Origin: Burkholderiales bacterium
GTDB taxonomy: Bacteria > Pseudomonadota > Gammaproteobacteria > Burkholderiales > WYBJ01
Direction: 5' to 3'
Assembly: GCA_022841915.1 (NCBI GenBank)
Contig: JALHQN010000002.1
Coordinates: forward strand, 186,001-250,000
Length of the DNA stretch: 64,000 nucleotides
Part shown: in pieces, positions 53,334-62,822 of the stretch
Numbering within the stretch: position 1 is the first letter of the stretch
Layout: every line of letters begins with the position of its first letter
Notes under the pieces: model-generated
What the model was told of the DNA's origin: nothing
What the model saw: the letters and a program-made list of their open reading frames with translations, nothing else
Database searches by the model: none
Position numbers and translations under genes: made by a program

Positions 53334-55525
53334 GCAGCCCCGCGGGAACTGTTCGCCTCAATCTTTTCTCGCGACCGATGCGCTATGCGGTGATCATGTG
53401 CGTTGGGCTGGGCGCGATTTCCCTCTATCTGCTGTCCACCGCGACAGCCAATACCACACTGTTCGCCGAGCATTATCCGACCCTGCTCCTGATCAACGGC
53501 GCGCTGGTGCTCATCCTCGTTTCGCTGGTCACGTATCAGCTGATACGTCTGGGCATGCGCCTGCGTCGTCAGGAGTTCGGATCGCAGCTTGCGCTGCGTT
53601 TCGTGCTGCTGCTGGCGCTCATGTCGCTGCTGCCGGGGGCGCTGGTCTATGCGGTGTCGGTTCGCTTCCTCGCGCGTTCCATCGATTCATGGTTCGAGGT
53701 TCGGGTGGACAAGGCGCTCGAAGGCGGCTTGAACATCGGCCGGGGGGCGCTCGACACGATGCTCAAGGAGCTGGCGGCAAAGGCAGACACGATGACTGCC
53801 GCACTGTCCCTGCTCCCTGGTTCCGAGCAGGTCCGCGCGCTCAACGCGCTTAGGGAGCAGGCCGGCGTGCAGGAAGTGACGCTCTTCAACAGTCGGGGGC
53901 GCATTCTGGGTTTCGCGGGGGACGAGCGTTCCGGTCTCATGCCGGAGACGCTTCCTCAAAACGTTTTGCGCCAGGTCCGACAAATGCAGCGCTACAGCGC
54001 GGTCGAGTCCGGTGCCGAGGGCGGTCTCTATCTGCGCACTGCCGTACCTCTGGATGGATTTACGTTCACCGAAGAAGCCCGGGCTTTGCAGCTGATTCAG
54101 CCCGTTCCCGTTCAGCTCGCTTCGGACGCGGAAACCGTGCAGGCGGGCTACCGCGATTATCAGGAGCTCTTGTTGGCTCGAGTCGGATTGAAGCGCCTAT
54201 ACGGTGTAACGCTTACGCTCGCGCTCCTGGTTGCGTTGTTGTCGGCTTTCCTGCTTGCATTCATTCTGAGCGAGCGTCTCGCGGCGCCGCTTGCCACGCT
54301 TGCCCGCGGCACACGGGCCGTGGCGCAGGGAGATTTCAGCGAGCGCATTCCGGTCGAAAGCCGGGACGAGCTCGGCGTTCTCACGCAATCCTTCAACACG
54401 ATGACGCAGCAGTTGAGCGAGGCTCGACAGTCCGCCGAACGGCACGAGGCGGAGCTTGCCCGCGCGAACGTCTATCTCGAAAGCCTGCTCGCGCATCTGT
54501 CTGCGGGCGTGATGTCGTTCGATCGCGAGATGCGGCTGCGCTCGGCCAACCCCAGTGCCGGCGTCATTCTGGAGACCGATCTTGCCGCGATGTTCGACGT
54601 CGGGCTGCGCGACTGGACCGCGCACGAACCGGCGCTGGCGCCGGTGGCCTCGGCCATCGAAGCAGCATTCCACAACGAAAAGACGCCCGAGTGGGAACAG
54701 CAGATCACCTTGAGCCAAGGCGGGGTCGACAAGGCGCTGTTGCTACGGGGGACCACGCTCGGCTCGGCCACCGAGGGCGGGTTCGTGGTGGTCTTCGACG
54801 ACATTACCCATGTGGTGCAGGCGCAGCGCCATGCCGCCTGGAGTGAGGTCGCTCGTCGTCTCGCGCACGAGATCAAGAATCCGCTCACGCCGATCCAGCT
54901 GTCCGCCGAACGTCTGCAATTCAAGCTCGCGAGCAAACTGCCTCCCGCCGAAGCGGAGATGCTTGGACGTTCGACACGGCTGATCGTCGAGCAGGTCGCC
55001 GCGCTCAAGAGCATGGTCGACGCGTTCAGCCAGTATGCGCGTTCCCCCGAACCGCGGGTGCAAGCCCTCGATCTGAACCAACTGGCGCGCGAGATCCTCG
55101 GCCTGTACGAGAGCATAGGCAAGATCATCCACCTCGAGCTCGCCGCCGGTCTGCCGCCTGTCATGGGCGATTCGCGGTTGCTGCGCCAGGTCTTTCACAA
55201 TCTGCTGCAGAATGCACAAGATGCGCTGGGCGAGATGTCCAATCCGCGTATCGTGATACGAAGCGAAGACACCGGCGATCGCATACGGCTTTCGATAGAG
55301 GACAATGGCAGCGGTTTTCCCGACCACCTCCTGCAGCGCGCGTTCGAGCCGTATGTCACTACGAAGCAGAAGGGCACAGGCCTCGGACTCTCGATCGTGA
55401 AAAAGATCATCGAGGACCACGGCGGAAGCGTGACAATCGCGAACCTGAAGCCCCATGGCGCCCGCGTCAGCCTCGAGTTCCCGCGGCGGGCCGAGGCATC
55501 CGGCCACGCCGCTGCGCAGGCTTGA
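53330..55525 (+). CDS. ntrY: NtrY-type sensor histidine kinase
   Basis: Membrane sensor kinase of the NtrY family. The 731-residue protein has three N-terminal membrane segments (about 17-36, 50-72 and 88-112), a periplasmic or extracytoplasmic region (about 115-280), a further membrane segment (about 285-305), a HAMP linker (about 306-365), a PAS domain (about 385-500), a HisKA domain with phospho-acceptor His in RRLAHEIKNPLTPIQLSAER (about 515), and an HATPase domain with DNGSGFP and GTGLGLSIVKKIIEDHGG (about 665-700). The start was chosen by overlap with the DUF4390 stop. The partner regulator follows. Confidence 0.95.
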   Translation: MSSPAGTVRLNLFSRPMRYAVIMCVGLGAISLYLLSTATANTTLFAEHYPTLLLINGALVLILVSLVTYQLIRLGMRLRRQEFGSQLALRFVLLLALMSLLPGALVYAVSVRFLARSIDSWFEVRVDKALEGGLNIGRGALDTMLKELAAKADTMTAALSLLPGSEQVRALNALREQAGVQEVTLFNSRGRILGFAGDERSGLMPETLPQNVLRQVRQMQRYSAVESGAEGGLYLRTAVPLDGFTFTEEARALQLIQPVPVQLASDAETVQAGYRDYQELLLARVGLKRLYGVTLTLALLVALLSAFLLAFILSERLAAPLATLARGTRAVAQGDFSERIPVESRDELGVLTQSFNTMTQQLSEARQSAERHEAELARANVYLESLLAHLSAGVMSFDREMRLRSANPSAGVILETDLAAMFDVGLRDWTAHEPALAPVASAIEAAFHNEKTPEWEQQITLSQGGVDKALLLRGTTLGSATEGGFVVVFDDITHVVQAQRHAAWSEVARRLAHEIKNPLTPIQLSAERLQFKLASKLPPAEAEMLGRSTRLIVEQVAALKSMVDAFSQYARSPEPRVQALDLNQLAREILGLYESIGKIIHLELAAGLPPVMGDSRLLRQVFHNLLQNAQDALGEMSNPRIVIRSEDTGDRIRLSIEDNGSGFPDHLLQRAFEPYVTTKQKGTGLGLSIVKKIIEDHGGSVTIANLKPHGARVSLEFPRRAEASGHAAAQA

Positions 55526-55641
55526 ATCCAGAGCATGAGACCAACCATCAGAATCCCAATGTATCAATCGACGTGCGTACCTTCGCAGTTCGCTCGCCGG
55601 ACTCGGGCGGTAAACGCATAGGACGATTGGAGAGCGAACCC

Positions 55642-56913
55642 ATGCAGCAAATACTAGTGGTCGATGACGAAATCGGGATCCGCGAGCTGCTCTCGGAGAT
55701 CCTGCGCGACGAAGGCTATCAGGTGCGGCTAGCCGAGAACGGCAGTCAGGCGCGTGAGATGCGGGCTCTCGCGCGGCCCGATCTGGTGCTGCTGGATATC
55801 TGGATGCCGGATACCGACGGCATTACCTTGCTCAAGGAATGGGCTGCGGCCGGGCTACTCACCATGCCGGTGGTGATGATGTCGGGCCACGGCACAATAG
55901 AGACTGCGGTCGAGGCGACCCGCATCGGCGCATTCGACTTCCTGGAGAAGCCCATCGGCTTGCAGAAGCTGCTCGGTGCGGTCGGCCGGGCGCTCAAGCG
56001 CGGCTCGGTCGAGCCCCATGCGCCCCTGTCGCTGGGGAGTCTGGGCAAGGCCTCGGTGATCAACGAACTGAAGCATCGACTCGAGCGCGTGCGCAGCTTG
56101 CGAAGTCCCATTCTCCTTGCTGCTGAGCCGGGCAGCGGCGCGGAGGTCTGCGCCCGCTTTCTGCATCAGCCGAACGCGGCCTGGGTCGCGCCCGAGAATA
56201 CGTCCGTCCTCGCAGATGCGCCCTTCGACCTGGCCGAGAAAGCTCGCGACGGCACGCTTTATCTGCATGAAGTCAGCGAGCTGACCCGCCTGGAACAGAA
56301 GGGATTGCTGCTGCTTGTCGGGAAGCTCGACAAATACAACGTGCGTCTGATTTGCGCCGTATCCCGCTCCTTGCCCGAGCTGGTAGCCAGCGGCCGATTC
56401 GATGTAAGGTTGTTCGGTGCGCTGTCAGCCGTGACCGTTTCGGTGCCCAGCCTGCGCCAGCACAGGGAGGATGTGCCCGAGCTGGCTAATCTCATGCTTG
56501 CGCGCGGTATCGAGGCGAAGGCGCTGCCGGCTTGCCATTTCAGCACGGCAGCCCTCAACGCGTTGCGCAATCATGACTGGCCGGGCAACCTGCTCCAGCT
56601 GGAGAACGTGGTGCGCAGCGCGGCCCTGAGCGCCCTAGGCGAAGAAATCACGCTCGACGACGTGCAGCGGGTCGCTGCGAGTTTCGATCTCGAACCGGTC
56701 ACGCCGGCGTCGAGTCTCCCGCTGGATCTGCCTTTGCGCGATGCGCGGGATGCCTTCGAGCGCGTGTACTTCGAGCATCATCTCGGCTTGGAGAGCAGCA
56801 ACATGAGCCGGGTGGCCGAGCGGGTCGGGCTCGAGCGCACCCATCTCTACCGGAAGCTGAAGCAACTCGGAATCCGGGTATCCAAGCGGCAAGACGAGAC
56901 CAGCGAAACCTGA
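55642..56913 (+). CDS. ntrX: NtrX-type response regulator with degenerate AAA+ domain
   Basis: The 423-residue protein has a receiver domain (about 1-115) with the phospho-acceptor Asp52 (LLDIWMPDTDG) and Lys103 (LEKP), a central domain homologous to sigma54-activating AAA+ domains (about 130-330), and a Fis-type helix-turn-helix (about 371-411). The central domain is degenerate: the Walker A site reads EPGSGAEV (162-169) without the catalytic Lys, the Walker B site reads DGTLYLHE (203-210) with His instead of Asp, and no GAFTGA loop is present. It therefore probably cannot hydrolyse ATP or open sigma54 promoters. GGAGAG eleven bases upstream decides the ATG at 55642. Confidence 0.92.
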   Translation: MQQILVVDDEIGIRELLSEILRDEGYQVRLAENGSQAREMRALARPDLVLLDIWMPDTDGITLLKEWAAAGLLTMPVVMMSGHGTIETAVEATRIGAFDFLEKPIGLQKLLGAVGRALKRGSVEPHAPLSLGSLGKASVINELKHRLERVRSLRSPILLAAEPGSGAEVCARFLHQPNAAWVAPENTSVLADAPFDLAEKARDGTLYLHEVSELTRLEQKGLLLLVGKLDKYNVRLICAVSRSLPELVASGRFDVRLFGALSAVTVSVPSLRQHREDVPELANLMLARGIEAKALPACHFSTAALNALRNHDWPGNLLQLENVVRSAALSALGEEITLDDVQRVAASFDLEPVTPASSLPLDLPLRDARDAFERVYFEHHLGLESSNMSRVAERVGLERTHLYRKLKQLGIRVSKRQDETSET

Positions 56914-56978
56914 GCGGGCACGCGAGGCGGCAAAACGCCTGCTTACGGACGCCGCCATCAAACCGAGCGGTGCGAAGG

Positions 56979-58043
56979 TCAGTTGACCACTTGTTTGAGG
57001 TCCCCGCTCGCGTATCGGGCAGCGATGCGGGCCAGCTCGATGGCCTTGACGCGCGAAGCCTGCCCGGCGCAGCCGAACTGCTCGTAGCGGGCTTTGCAGA
57101 TGGCCTTGGCGGCATCCCGCGCGGGTTTCAGATACTCGCGCGGATCGAACTTGCTCTTGTTCTGGTTCATGAACAAGCGGATCGCGCCGGTCATGGCCAG
57201 CCGTATGTCGGTGTCGATGTTGACCTTGCGCACCCCGTGCTTGATGCCTTCCTGGATCTCTTCCACCGGCACGCCGTAGGTCTCTTTCATGTCCCCCCCG
57301 TTGTCGCGGATCATCTGTAACAGCTCCTGGGGCACGCTGGACGAACCGTGCATCACCAAGTGCGTGTTGGGGATCCGCTGGTGGATCGCCTTGATGCGGT
57401 CGATCGCGAGGATGTCACCGGTGGGTTTGCGCGAGAACTTGTAGGCCCCGTGGGAGGTGCCGATGGCGATGGCCAAGGCGTCGAGCTGGGTTCGGTTCAC
57501 GAAGTCCGCGGCTTGGTCGGGATCGGTGAGGAGCATTTCGCGAGTCATGGTGCCTTCGGCGCCGTGGCCATCCTCCTTGTCGCCCATCATCGTCTCCAGC
57601 GATCCCAGGCACCCGAGCTCGCCCTCGACGGTGACACCGAGTTGATGAGCCATGTCCACGACCTTGCGGGTGACCTCGACGTTGTAGTCGTAGTCAGCGA
57701 CCGTCTTGCCGTCCTCGCGCAGCGAGCCGTCCATCATCACGCTGGAAAAGCCGAGCTTGATGGCCGACTCGCAGACCGCGGGCGATTGGCCGTGATCCTG
57801 GTGCATGACGACAGGGATGCGGGGATAGGCCTCGATAGCTGCCTGTATGAGGTGCTTGAGGAAAGTCTCGTTGGCGTATTTGCGCGCGCCGGCCGACGCC
57901 TGCATGATCACCGGGCTGTCGGTTTCGTGCGCAGCCTCCATGATGGCTTGTACCTGCTCGAGGTTGTTCACGTTGAAGGCCGGCAGGCCATAGCCGTTTT
58001 CCGCCGCGTGATCGAGAAGTTGGCGCATCGATACGAGAGGCAT
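56979..58043 (-). CDS. fba: Fructose-1,6-bisphosphate aldolase, class II
   Basis: Zinc-dependent aldolase of glycolysis and gluconeogenesis. The 354-residue protein begins [20 protein letters not shown] and has the zinc ligands in [11 protein letters not shown] and in the later GTSHGAYK and VMHGSSSVP segments. AAGGAG nine bases upstream decides the ATG at 58043 over a much longer unlikely upstream frame. It is convergent with ntrX (65-base gap) and divergent from tkt (310-base gap). Confidence 0.97.
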   Translation of the reverse strand: MPLVSMRQLLDHAAENGYGLPAFNVNNLEQVQAIMEAAHETDSPVIMQASAGARKYANETFLKHLIQAAIEAYPRIPVVMHQDHGQSPAVCESAIKLGFSSVMMDGSLREDGKTVADYDYNVEVTRKVVDMAHQLGVTVEGELGCLGSLETMMGDKEDGHGAEGTMTREMLLTDPDQAADFVNRTQLDALAIAIGTSHGAYKFSRKPTGDILAIDRIKAIHQRIPNTHLVMHGSSSVPQELLQMIRDNGGDMKETYGVPVEEIQEGIKHGVRKVNIDTDIRLAMTGAIRLFMNQNKSKFDPREYLKPARDAAKAICKARYEQFGCAGQASRVKAIELARIAARYASGDLKQVVN

Positions 58044-58353
58044 GGTTCGCTCCTTGCGATTAGAGGTGAGACGGGGTCGCGTTCGCCACAAGCATCGTCC
58101 GAGCAGCGATCCGTAATCCGGCGATGATAATGCAATCCCGGGGCCCCGAATCTTCGCGCTGCCGGGGCGCCGACGGGCGGGGGATCGACGTTCCGGCCAG
58201 ACTGCATGGTCGGCGCCAGCGACCCGGTTTGCGCACCCTCGTGGCGCTGCGGGATAATCGCGCCTTTCGATCGGACGGCAAACCGGCGTCCCCGTCTTTG
58301 TGACGGCGCGCCTCTGTCCGTCCCGTCGCCTCTCTCCATAAGGACTCTCCGGC
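58044..58353. other. 310-base gap between fba and tkt
   Basis: This divergent intergenic stretch contains no convincing gene. It is GC-rich with an AT-richer spot around 58110-58130 (TGATAATGCAATC) that may hold the fba promoter. The tkt-side promoter candidate is listed separately. I see no operator-like palindrome. Confidence 0.5.
58229..58258 (+). promoter_or_regulatory. Candidate tkt promoter
   Basis: TTGCGC (58229-58234), an 18-base spacer and GATAAT (58253-58258) form a possible sigma70 pair. The -10 is good and the -35 weak. The leader would be about 90 bases. Confidence 0.4.
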
Positions 58354-60375
58354 ATGGCAACCCGTCAAGATCTGTGCAACGCTATTCGCGCTCTGGCGAT
58401 GGACGCCGTTCAACAGGCCAATTCCGGCCATCCCGGCATGCCGATGGGAATGGCGGAGATCGCGGAGGTGGTCTGGCGCCATCACCTTCGCTACAACCCG
58501 GTCAACCCTCACTGGTCCGACCGGGATCGTTTCGTGATCTCGAACGGCCACGGTTCGATGCTGCTCTACGCCTTGCTGCATCTGACCGGATACGATCTGC
58601 CGCTCACGGAGTTGAAGAACTTCCGCCAGCTTCATTCCAAGACCCCCGGGCATCCCGAGTACGGAATGACCCCCGGGGTGGAAACCACGACCGGCCCGCT
58701 CGGCCAAGGCATCAGCAACGCCGTCGGCATGGCGATCGCCGAGCGTGTGCTGGCGGCGGAGTTCAATCGTCCGGGTCACGACATCGTCGATCACCATACC
58801 TACGTGTTCCTCGGTGACGGCTGCATGATGGAAGGCCTCTCGCACGAGGCCTGCGCATTGGCCGGCACCCTCGGGTTGAACAAGCTCATCGCCCTCTACG
58901 ATGACAACGCGATATCGATCGATTCGGAGAAGGGCAACATCACCGGCTGGTTCACCGACGACACGGTGAAGCGCTTCGAGGCCTACGGCTGGAATGTGAT
59001 CGCCGCTGTGGACGGGCACGACAGTGCCGCCATCGATGCGGCGATACAGCGGGCCAAGCAAAGTGCGGACAAGCCCACACTGATCTGCTGCAAGACGATT
59101 ATCGCGAAGGGCTCCCCCAACAAGGCGAACACGGGCGCGGCCCATGGCGCGCCGCTGGGCGCCGACGAGATCGCGGCGACCCGCGTCAATATAGGCTGGC
59201 CGCATGCGCCGTTCGAGATTCCGGCCGAGATCTACGAAGCGTGGGACGGACGTCCGCGCGGGGCTCAACTGGAGCAAGCGTGGACCGAGCGGTTCCAGGC
59301 CTATGCCGCGGCGCATCCTGAGGCGGCGACTGAATTCAAGCGCCGCATGAGCGGGGAGTTGCCCGCTGACTGGAATGCTCGCAAGCGCGCGATCATCGAG
59401 GGGGCTGTCGCCAAGGGCGAGACCATCGCGACGCGCAAGGCTTCCCAAAACGCCATTGAGGCGCTCGGGCCGGTGTTGCCCGAACTGCTGGGCGGATCGG
59501 CCGATCTGGCGGGCTCCAACCTCACCATGTGGTCGGGGTCGAAGCCGGTAACGCGCTCGAGCGGCGGCAACTACCTCTTCTATGGTGTGCGGGAGTTCGG
59601 CATGTGCGCCATCGCGAACGGCTTGGCGCTGCACGGCGGGTTGCTGCCCTACACGGCGACCTTCCTGGTGTTCTCCGACTATGCGCGCAACGCCTTGCGG
59701 ATGTCGGCTCTGATGCATCAACGCGTCGTGCACGTGTTCACTCACGATTCGGTGGGGCTGGGCGAGGACGGCCCGACCCATCAGCCCATCGAACATGCCT
59801 CGAGCTTGCGGCTGATGCCCAACATGGACGTCTGGCGCCCGTGCGACACCGCCGAGACGGCTGTCGCGTGGACGTTTGCCGTCGAGCGCCGGGATGGGCC
59901 GAGCAGCCTGCTGTTGAGCCGTCAGAACCTGCCGTTCCAGAAGCGGGATGCCGCGACCGTCGAGAACATCGCCCGAGGCGGTTATGTGCTTGCGGACGCT
60001 GCGGGCGCAGCGCCTGCGGTGGTCATCATCGCGACCGGGTCGGAGGTGGCGCTCGCCATGGGAGCGCGGGAGAAACTGGCTGGTCAGGGCGTCGCAGCAC
60101 GCGTCGTCTCGATGCCTTCGACCAACGTTTTCGATCGCCAGGAGCCGGCCTATCGAGCGTCCGTGTTGCCCCACGGCATTCCGCGGCTCGCCGTCGAGGC
60201 CGGCGTGAGCGATTTGTGGCGCAAGTATGTCGGGCTGGAAGGCGACGTGCTCGGAATCGACCGGTTCGGGGAGTCTGCCCCGGCGAGCGAGGTATTCAAG
60301 CTGTTGGGGTTCACGGTCGATGAGGTGGCTCGGCGCGCGCACGCACTGGTCGAAGTCGCGGGCGCGCGCGAGTGA
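58354..60375 (+). CDS. tkt: Transketolase
   Basis: Thiamine-diphosphate enzyme transferring two-carbon units in the pentose phosphate pathway (and Calvin cycle where present). The 673-residue protein begins with [16 protein letters not shown] (about 22-37), has the ThDP motif [20 protein letters not shown] (about 153-172) with the closing YDDN, and the central pyrimidine domain with [14 protein letters not shown] and [24 protein letters not shown] twelve bases upstream supports the ATG. gapA, pgk and pyk follow on the same strand. Confidence 0.98.
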   Translation: MATRQDLCNAIRALAMDAVQQANSGHPGMPMGMAEIAEVVWRHHLRYNPVNPHWSDRDRFVISNGHGSMLLYALLHLTGYDLPLTELKNFRQLHSKTPGHPEYGMTPGVETTTGPLGQGISNAVGMAIAERVLAAEFNRPGHDIVDHHTYVFLGDGCMMEGLSHEACALAGTLGLNKLIALYDDNAISIDSEKGNITGWFTDDTVKRFEAYGWNVIAAVDGHDSAAIDAAIQRAKQSADKPTLICCKTIIAKGSPNKANTGAAHGAPLGADEIAATRVNIGWPHAPFEIPAEIYEAWDGRPRGAQLEQAWTERFQAYAAAHPEAATEFKRRMSGELPADWNARKRAIIEGAVAKGETIATRKASQNAIEALGPVLPELLGGSADLAGSNLTMWSGSKPVTRSSGGNYLFYGVREFGMCAIANGLALHGGLLPYTATFLVFSDYARNALRMSALMHQRVVHVFTHDSVGLGEDGPTHQPIEHASSLRLMPNMDVWRPCDTAETAVAWTFAVERRDGPSSLLLSRQNLPFQKRDAATVENIARGGYVLADAAGAAPAVVIIATGSEVALAMGAREKLAGQGVAARVVSMPSTNVFDRQEPAYRASVLPHGIPRLAVEAGVSDLWRKYVGLEGDVLGIDRFGESAPASEVFKLLGFTVDEVARRAHALVEVAGARE

Positions 60376-60423
60376 CTTTGCCCGGGTGCGCTGCATGCGA
60401 GTCCCTGGAACCGCGGTTAGCGG

Positions 60424-60429
60424 TAGAAT
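60424..60429 (+). promoter_or_regulatory. Candidate gapA -10 element
   Basis: TAGAAT 36 bases before the gapA start codon. No good -35 is present, so confidence is low. Confidence 0.3.
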
Positions 60430-60465
60430 GATTATGTTTTGCCTTCTCTTTGCACGGAGCTTCCC

Positions 60466-61476
60466 ATGACGATCCGCGTCGCCATCAACGGTTATGGCCG
60501 CATCGGCCGCAATATTCTTCGCGCGCACTACGAGTCCAACAAGTCGCATCCGATCGAAATCGTCGCCATCAACGATCTGGGCAGTGCCGAAACCAATGCT
60601 CACCTGACGCGTTACGACACAGCCCACGGCAAGTTCGCCGGCAAGGTCGAGGTGGACGGGGATTGCATGGTGGTCAACGGCGACCGGATCAAGGTGCTTG
60701 CGGTGCGCAATCCCGCCGAACTGCCCTGGGGCAGCCTCGGGGTCGACGTGGTCATGGAGTGCACCGGGCTGTTCACCAGCAAGGACAAGGCAGGTGCCCA
60801 TCTCAAGGGCGGCGCGAAGAAGGTCATCATTTCGGCGCCCGGCGGTAACGACGTCGATGCAACCATCGTCTATGGTGTGAACCACACCACGCTCAAGGCG
60901 AGCGACACCGTGATCTCCAACGCTTCGTGCACGACGAACTGTCTGGCGCCGGTCGCCAAGGTGCTGCACGAGAAGATCGGTCTGGTCAACGGTTTGATGA
61001 CCACCATCCATGCGTACACCAACGATCAGGTGCTCACCGACGTCTATCACGAAGACTTGCGGCGTGCGCGCTCGGCCACCCAGTCGATGATCCCCACCAA
61101 GACCGGCGCGGCCGGTGCGGTCGGTCTGGTGTTGCCCGAACTGAAGGGCAGGCTCGACGGCTTTGCCATGCGTGTGCCGACCATCAATGTGTCCATCGTG
61201 GATCTCTCCTTCGTCGCGGCGCGCAGCACCACGGTCGAGGAAGTGAACTCGCTGATCAAGGCGGCGGCCGAGGGCGAACTGAAGGGCGTGCTGGGTTACA
61301 ACCAGGCGCCGCTGGTCTCCGTCGACTTCAATCACACGACCGAATCGAGCATCTTCGACGCGTCGCTGACCAAGGTCTCGGGCAATCTCGTGAAGTGCCT
61401 GGCTTGGTATGACAACGAATGGGGCTTCAGCAACCGCATGCTGGACACCACCGTTGCGTACATGAACGCGAAATAG
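60466..61476 (+). CDS. gapA: Glyceraldehyde-3-phosphate dehydrogenase, type I
   Basis: NAD-linked dehydrogenase of glycolysis. The 336-residue protein has the Rossmann motif [14 protein letters not shown] (about 7-20), the active-site [12 protein letters not shown] with catalytic Cys155, and the C-terminal [18 protein letters not shown] seven bases upstream decides the ATG at 60466; a longer frame from 60439 adds only nine unrelated residues. A strong hairpin separates it from pgk, so expression of the two genes may be partly uncoupled. Confidence 0.98.
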   Translation: MTIRVAINGYGRIGRNILRAHYESNKSHPIEIVAINDLGSAETNAHLTRYDTAHGKFAGKVEVDGDCMVVNGDRIKVLAVRNPAELPWGSLGVDVVMECTGLFTSKDKAGAHLKGGAKKVIISAPGGNDVDATIVYGVNHTTLKASDTVISNASCTTNCLAPVAKVLHEKIGLVNGLMTTIHAYTNDQVLTDVYHEDLRRARSATQSMIPTKTGAAGAVGLVLPELKGRLDGFAMRVPTINVSIVDLSFVAARSTTVEEVNSLIKAAAEGELKGVLGYNQAPLVSVDFNHTTESSIFDASLTKVSGNLVKCLAWYDNEWGFSNRMLDTTVAYMNAK

Positions 61477-61520
61477 ACCCGGGGGTGCGCCTCGTTCCCC
61501 GTGCTTGTTTCGGCTGACTT

Positions 61521-61547
61521 TTCGGCGACCGCATCCCGGTCGCCGAA
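61521..61547 (+). terminator. Strong hairpin between gapA and pgk
   Basis: TTCGGCGACCG (61521-61531) pairs perfectly with CGGTCGCCGAA (61537-61547) around a 5-base loop. It lies 45 bases after the gapA stop and 21 bases before the pgk start. No long U tract follows, so it may be a partial terminator or an mRNA-stability element for gapA. Confidence 0.6.
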
Positions 61548-61568
61548 CCATTTCAGGAGCACAGTGCC

Positions 61569-62750
61569 GTGAAGTTTCAACGCATGACCGAGCTCGATCT
61601 CAAGGGCAAGCGCGTCTTCATTCGGGTCGATTTCAATGTGCCTCAGGATGACGCCGGAAGTGTGACCGACGACTCGCGCATTCGGGCGGCCTTGCCCGGA
61701 ATACGTCATGCGCTGGATGCCGGCGCCGCTGTCATGCTGACCTCCCATCTGGGGCGGCCGACGGAGGGCGAATTCAAGCCCGAAGACTCCCTTCAGCCCG
61801 TGGCCGACCGCTTGTCCGAACTGCTCGGACGCACGGTGCCGGTGAAGCCGAACTGGGTCGACGGCGTGCAGGTCGCGCCCGGCGAGGTGGTGCTGCTCGA
61901 GAACTGCCGGATCAACAAGGGCGAGAAGAAGAACAGCGACGAACTGGCGAAGAAGATGGCTGCCCTGTGCGACGTCTACGTGAACGACGCGTTCGGCACG
62001 GCGCATCGGGCCGAGGCCACCACACACGGAATCGCCAAGTTTGCGAAGGTTGCCTGCGCAGGTCCGCTGCTCGCCGCCGAACTGGACGCCTTGGGCCGAG
62101 CCCTGGGTGATCCCGCGCGGCCCCTGATGGCCATCGTCGCAGGCTCGAAAGTGTCGACCAAACTCACCATTCTCGATGCGCTCGCCGACAAGGTCGATCA
62201 GCTGATCGTCGGCGGCGGCATCGCCAACACTTTCATGGCTGCGGCCGGGCTTGCGATCGGCAAATCGCTCGCGGAGCCCGATCTGGTGCAGGAGGCGCGC
62301 AAGGTGATGGCCAAGATGAAGGCCCGCGGCGCGGAGGTCCCGCTGCCCTCGGACGTCGTGGTCGCGAAAGCGTTCGCGGCGGACGCGCCGGCGGAACACA
62401 AGGCGGCCGAGGCCGTTGCCGCGGACGACTTGATTCTCGATATCGGACCGCAAACGTCGGCGCAGTACGCGCGCCTGATCGCGGCCGCCGGCACCATCGT
62501 ATGGAACGGGCCGGTGGGCGTGTTCGAGTTCGATCGTTTCGCGGCGGGAACGCAGGCGGTCGCGCACGCGATCGCCGCGTCCAAGGGTTTTTCGATCGCA
62601 GGGGGCGGCGACACGGTTGCGGCCATTGCGAAGTTCGGCATCACCGATCAGGTCTCGTACATCTCTACCGGAGGCGGCGCCTTCCTCGAGTTTCTCGAGG
62701 GGAAGAAGTTGCCCGCCGTCGCTATCCTGGAAGAGCGCGCCCGTACCTGA
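61569..62750 (+). CDS. pgk: Phosphoglycerate kinase
   Basis: Makes ATP from 1,3-bisphosphoglycerate in glycolysis. The 393-residue protein shows [15 protein letters not shown] (about 15-29), the substrate-binding [11 protein letters not shown], the [11 protein letters not shown] segment and the nucleotide-binding WNGPVGVFE and GGGDTVAAI near the C-terminus. The GTG at 61569 is preceded by CAGGAG ten bases upstream; an ATG five codons later ([12 protein letters not shown]) is an alternative start. pyk follows after 72 bases. Confidence 0.97.
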   Translation: MKFQRMTELDLKGKRVFIRVDFNVPQDDAGSVTDDSRIRAALPGIRHALDAGAAVMLTSHLGRPTEGEFKPEDSLQPVADRLSELLGRTVPVKPNWVDGVQVAPGEVVLLENCRINKGEKKNSDELAKKMAALCDVYVNDAFGTAHRAEATTHGIAKFAKVACAGPLLAAELDALGRALGDPARPLMAIVAGSKVSTKLTILDALADKVDQLIVGGGIANTFMAAAGLAIGKSLAEPDLVQEARKVMAKMKARGAEVPLPSDVVVAKAFAADAPAEHKAAEAVAADDLILDIGPQTSAQYARLIAAAGTIVWNGPVGVFEFDRFAAGTQAVAHAIAASKGFSIAGGGDTVAAIAKFGITDQVSYISTGGGAFLEFLEGKKLPAVAILEERART

Positions 62751-62822
62751 CACTGCGGGCACTCCGCAGCCCTGCTGCTCATCCATCCTAGGTTCGCCAT
62801 CCAGCTCACGGAGCGCCCCAAC

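Noticed and set aside
56914-56978. A bidirectional terminator between ntrX and fba
   Set aside because: Only short GGCG/CGCC pairings with a large or weak loop are present and neither side has a U tract.
58060-61551. A 1163-codon open frame on the minus strand opposite tkt and gapA
   Set aside because: It overlaps well-supported fba, tkt and gapA, resembles no protein family, and is Arg/His/Val-rich as expected from antisense of GC-rich codons. Long antisense frames also occur opposite atpD, atpA, gltB, pgk and pyk.
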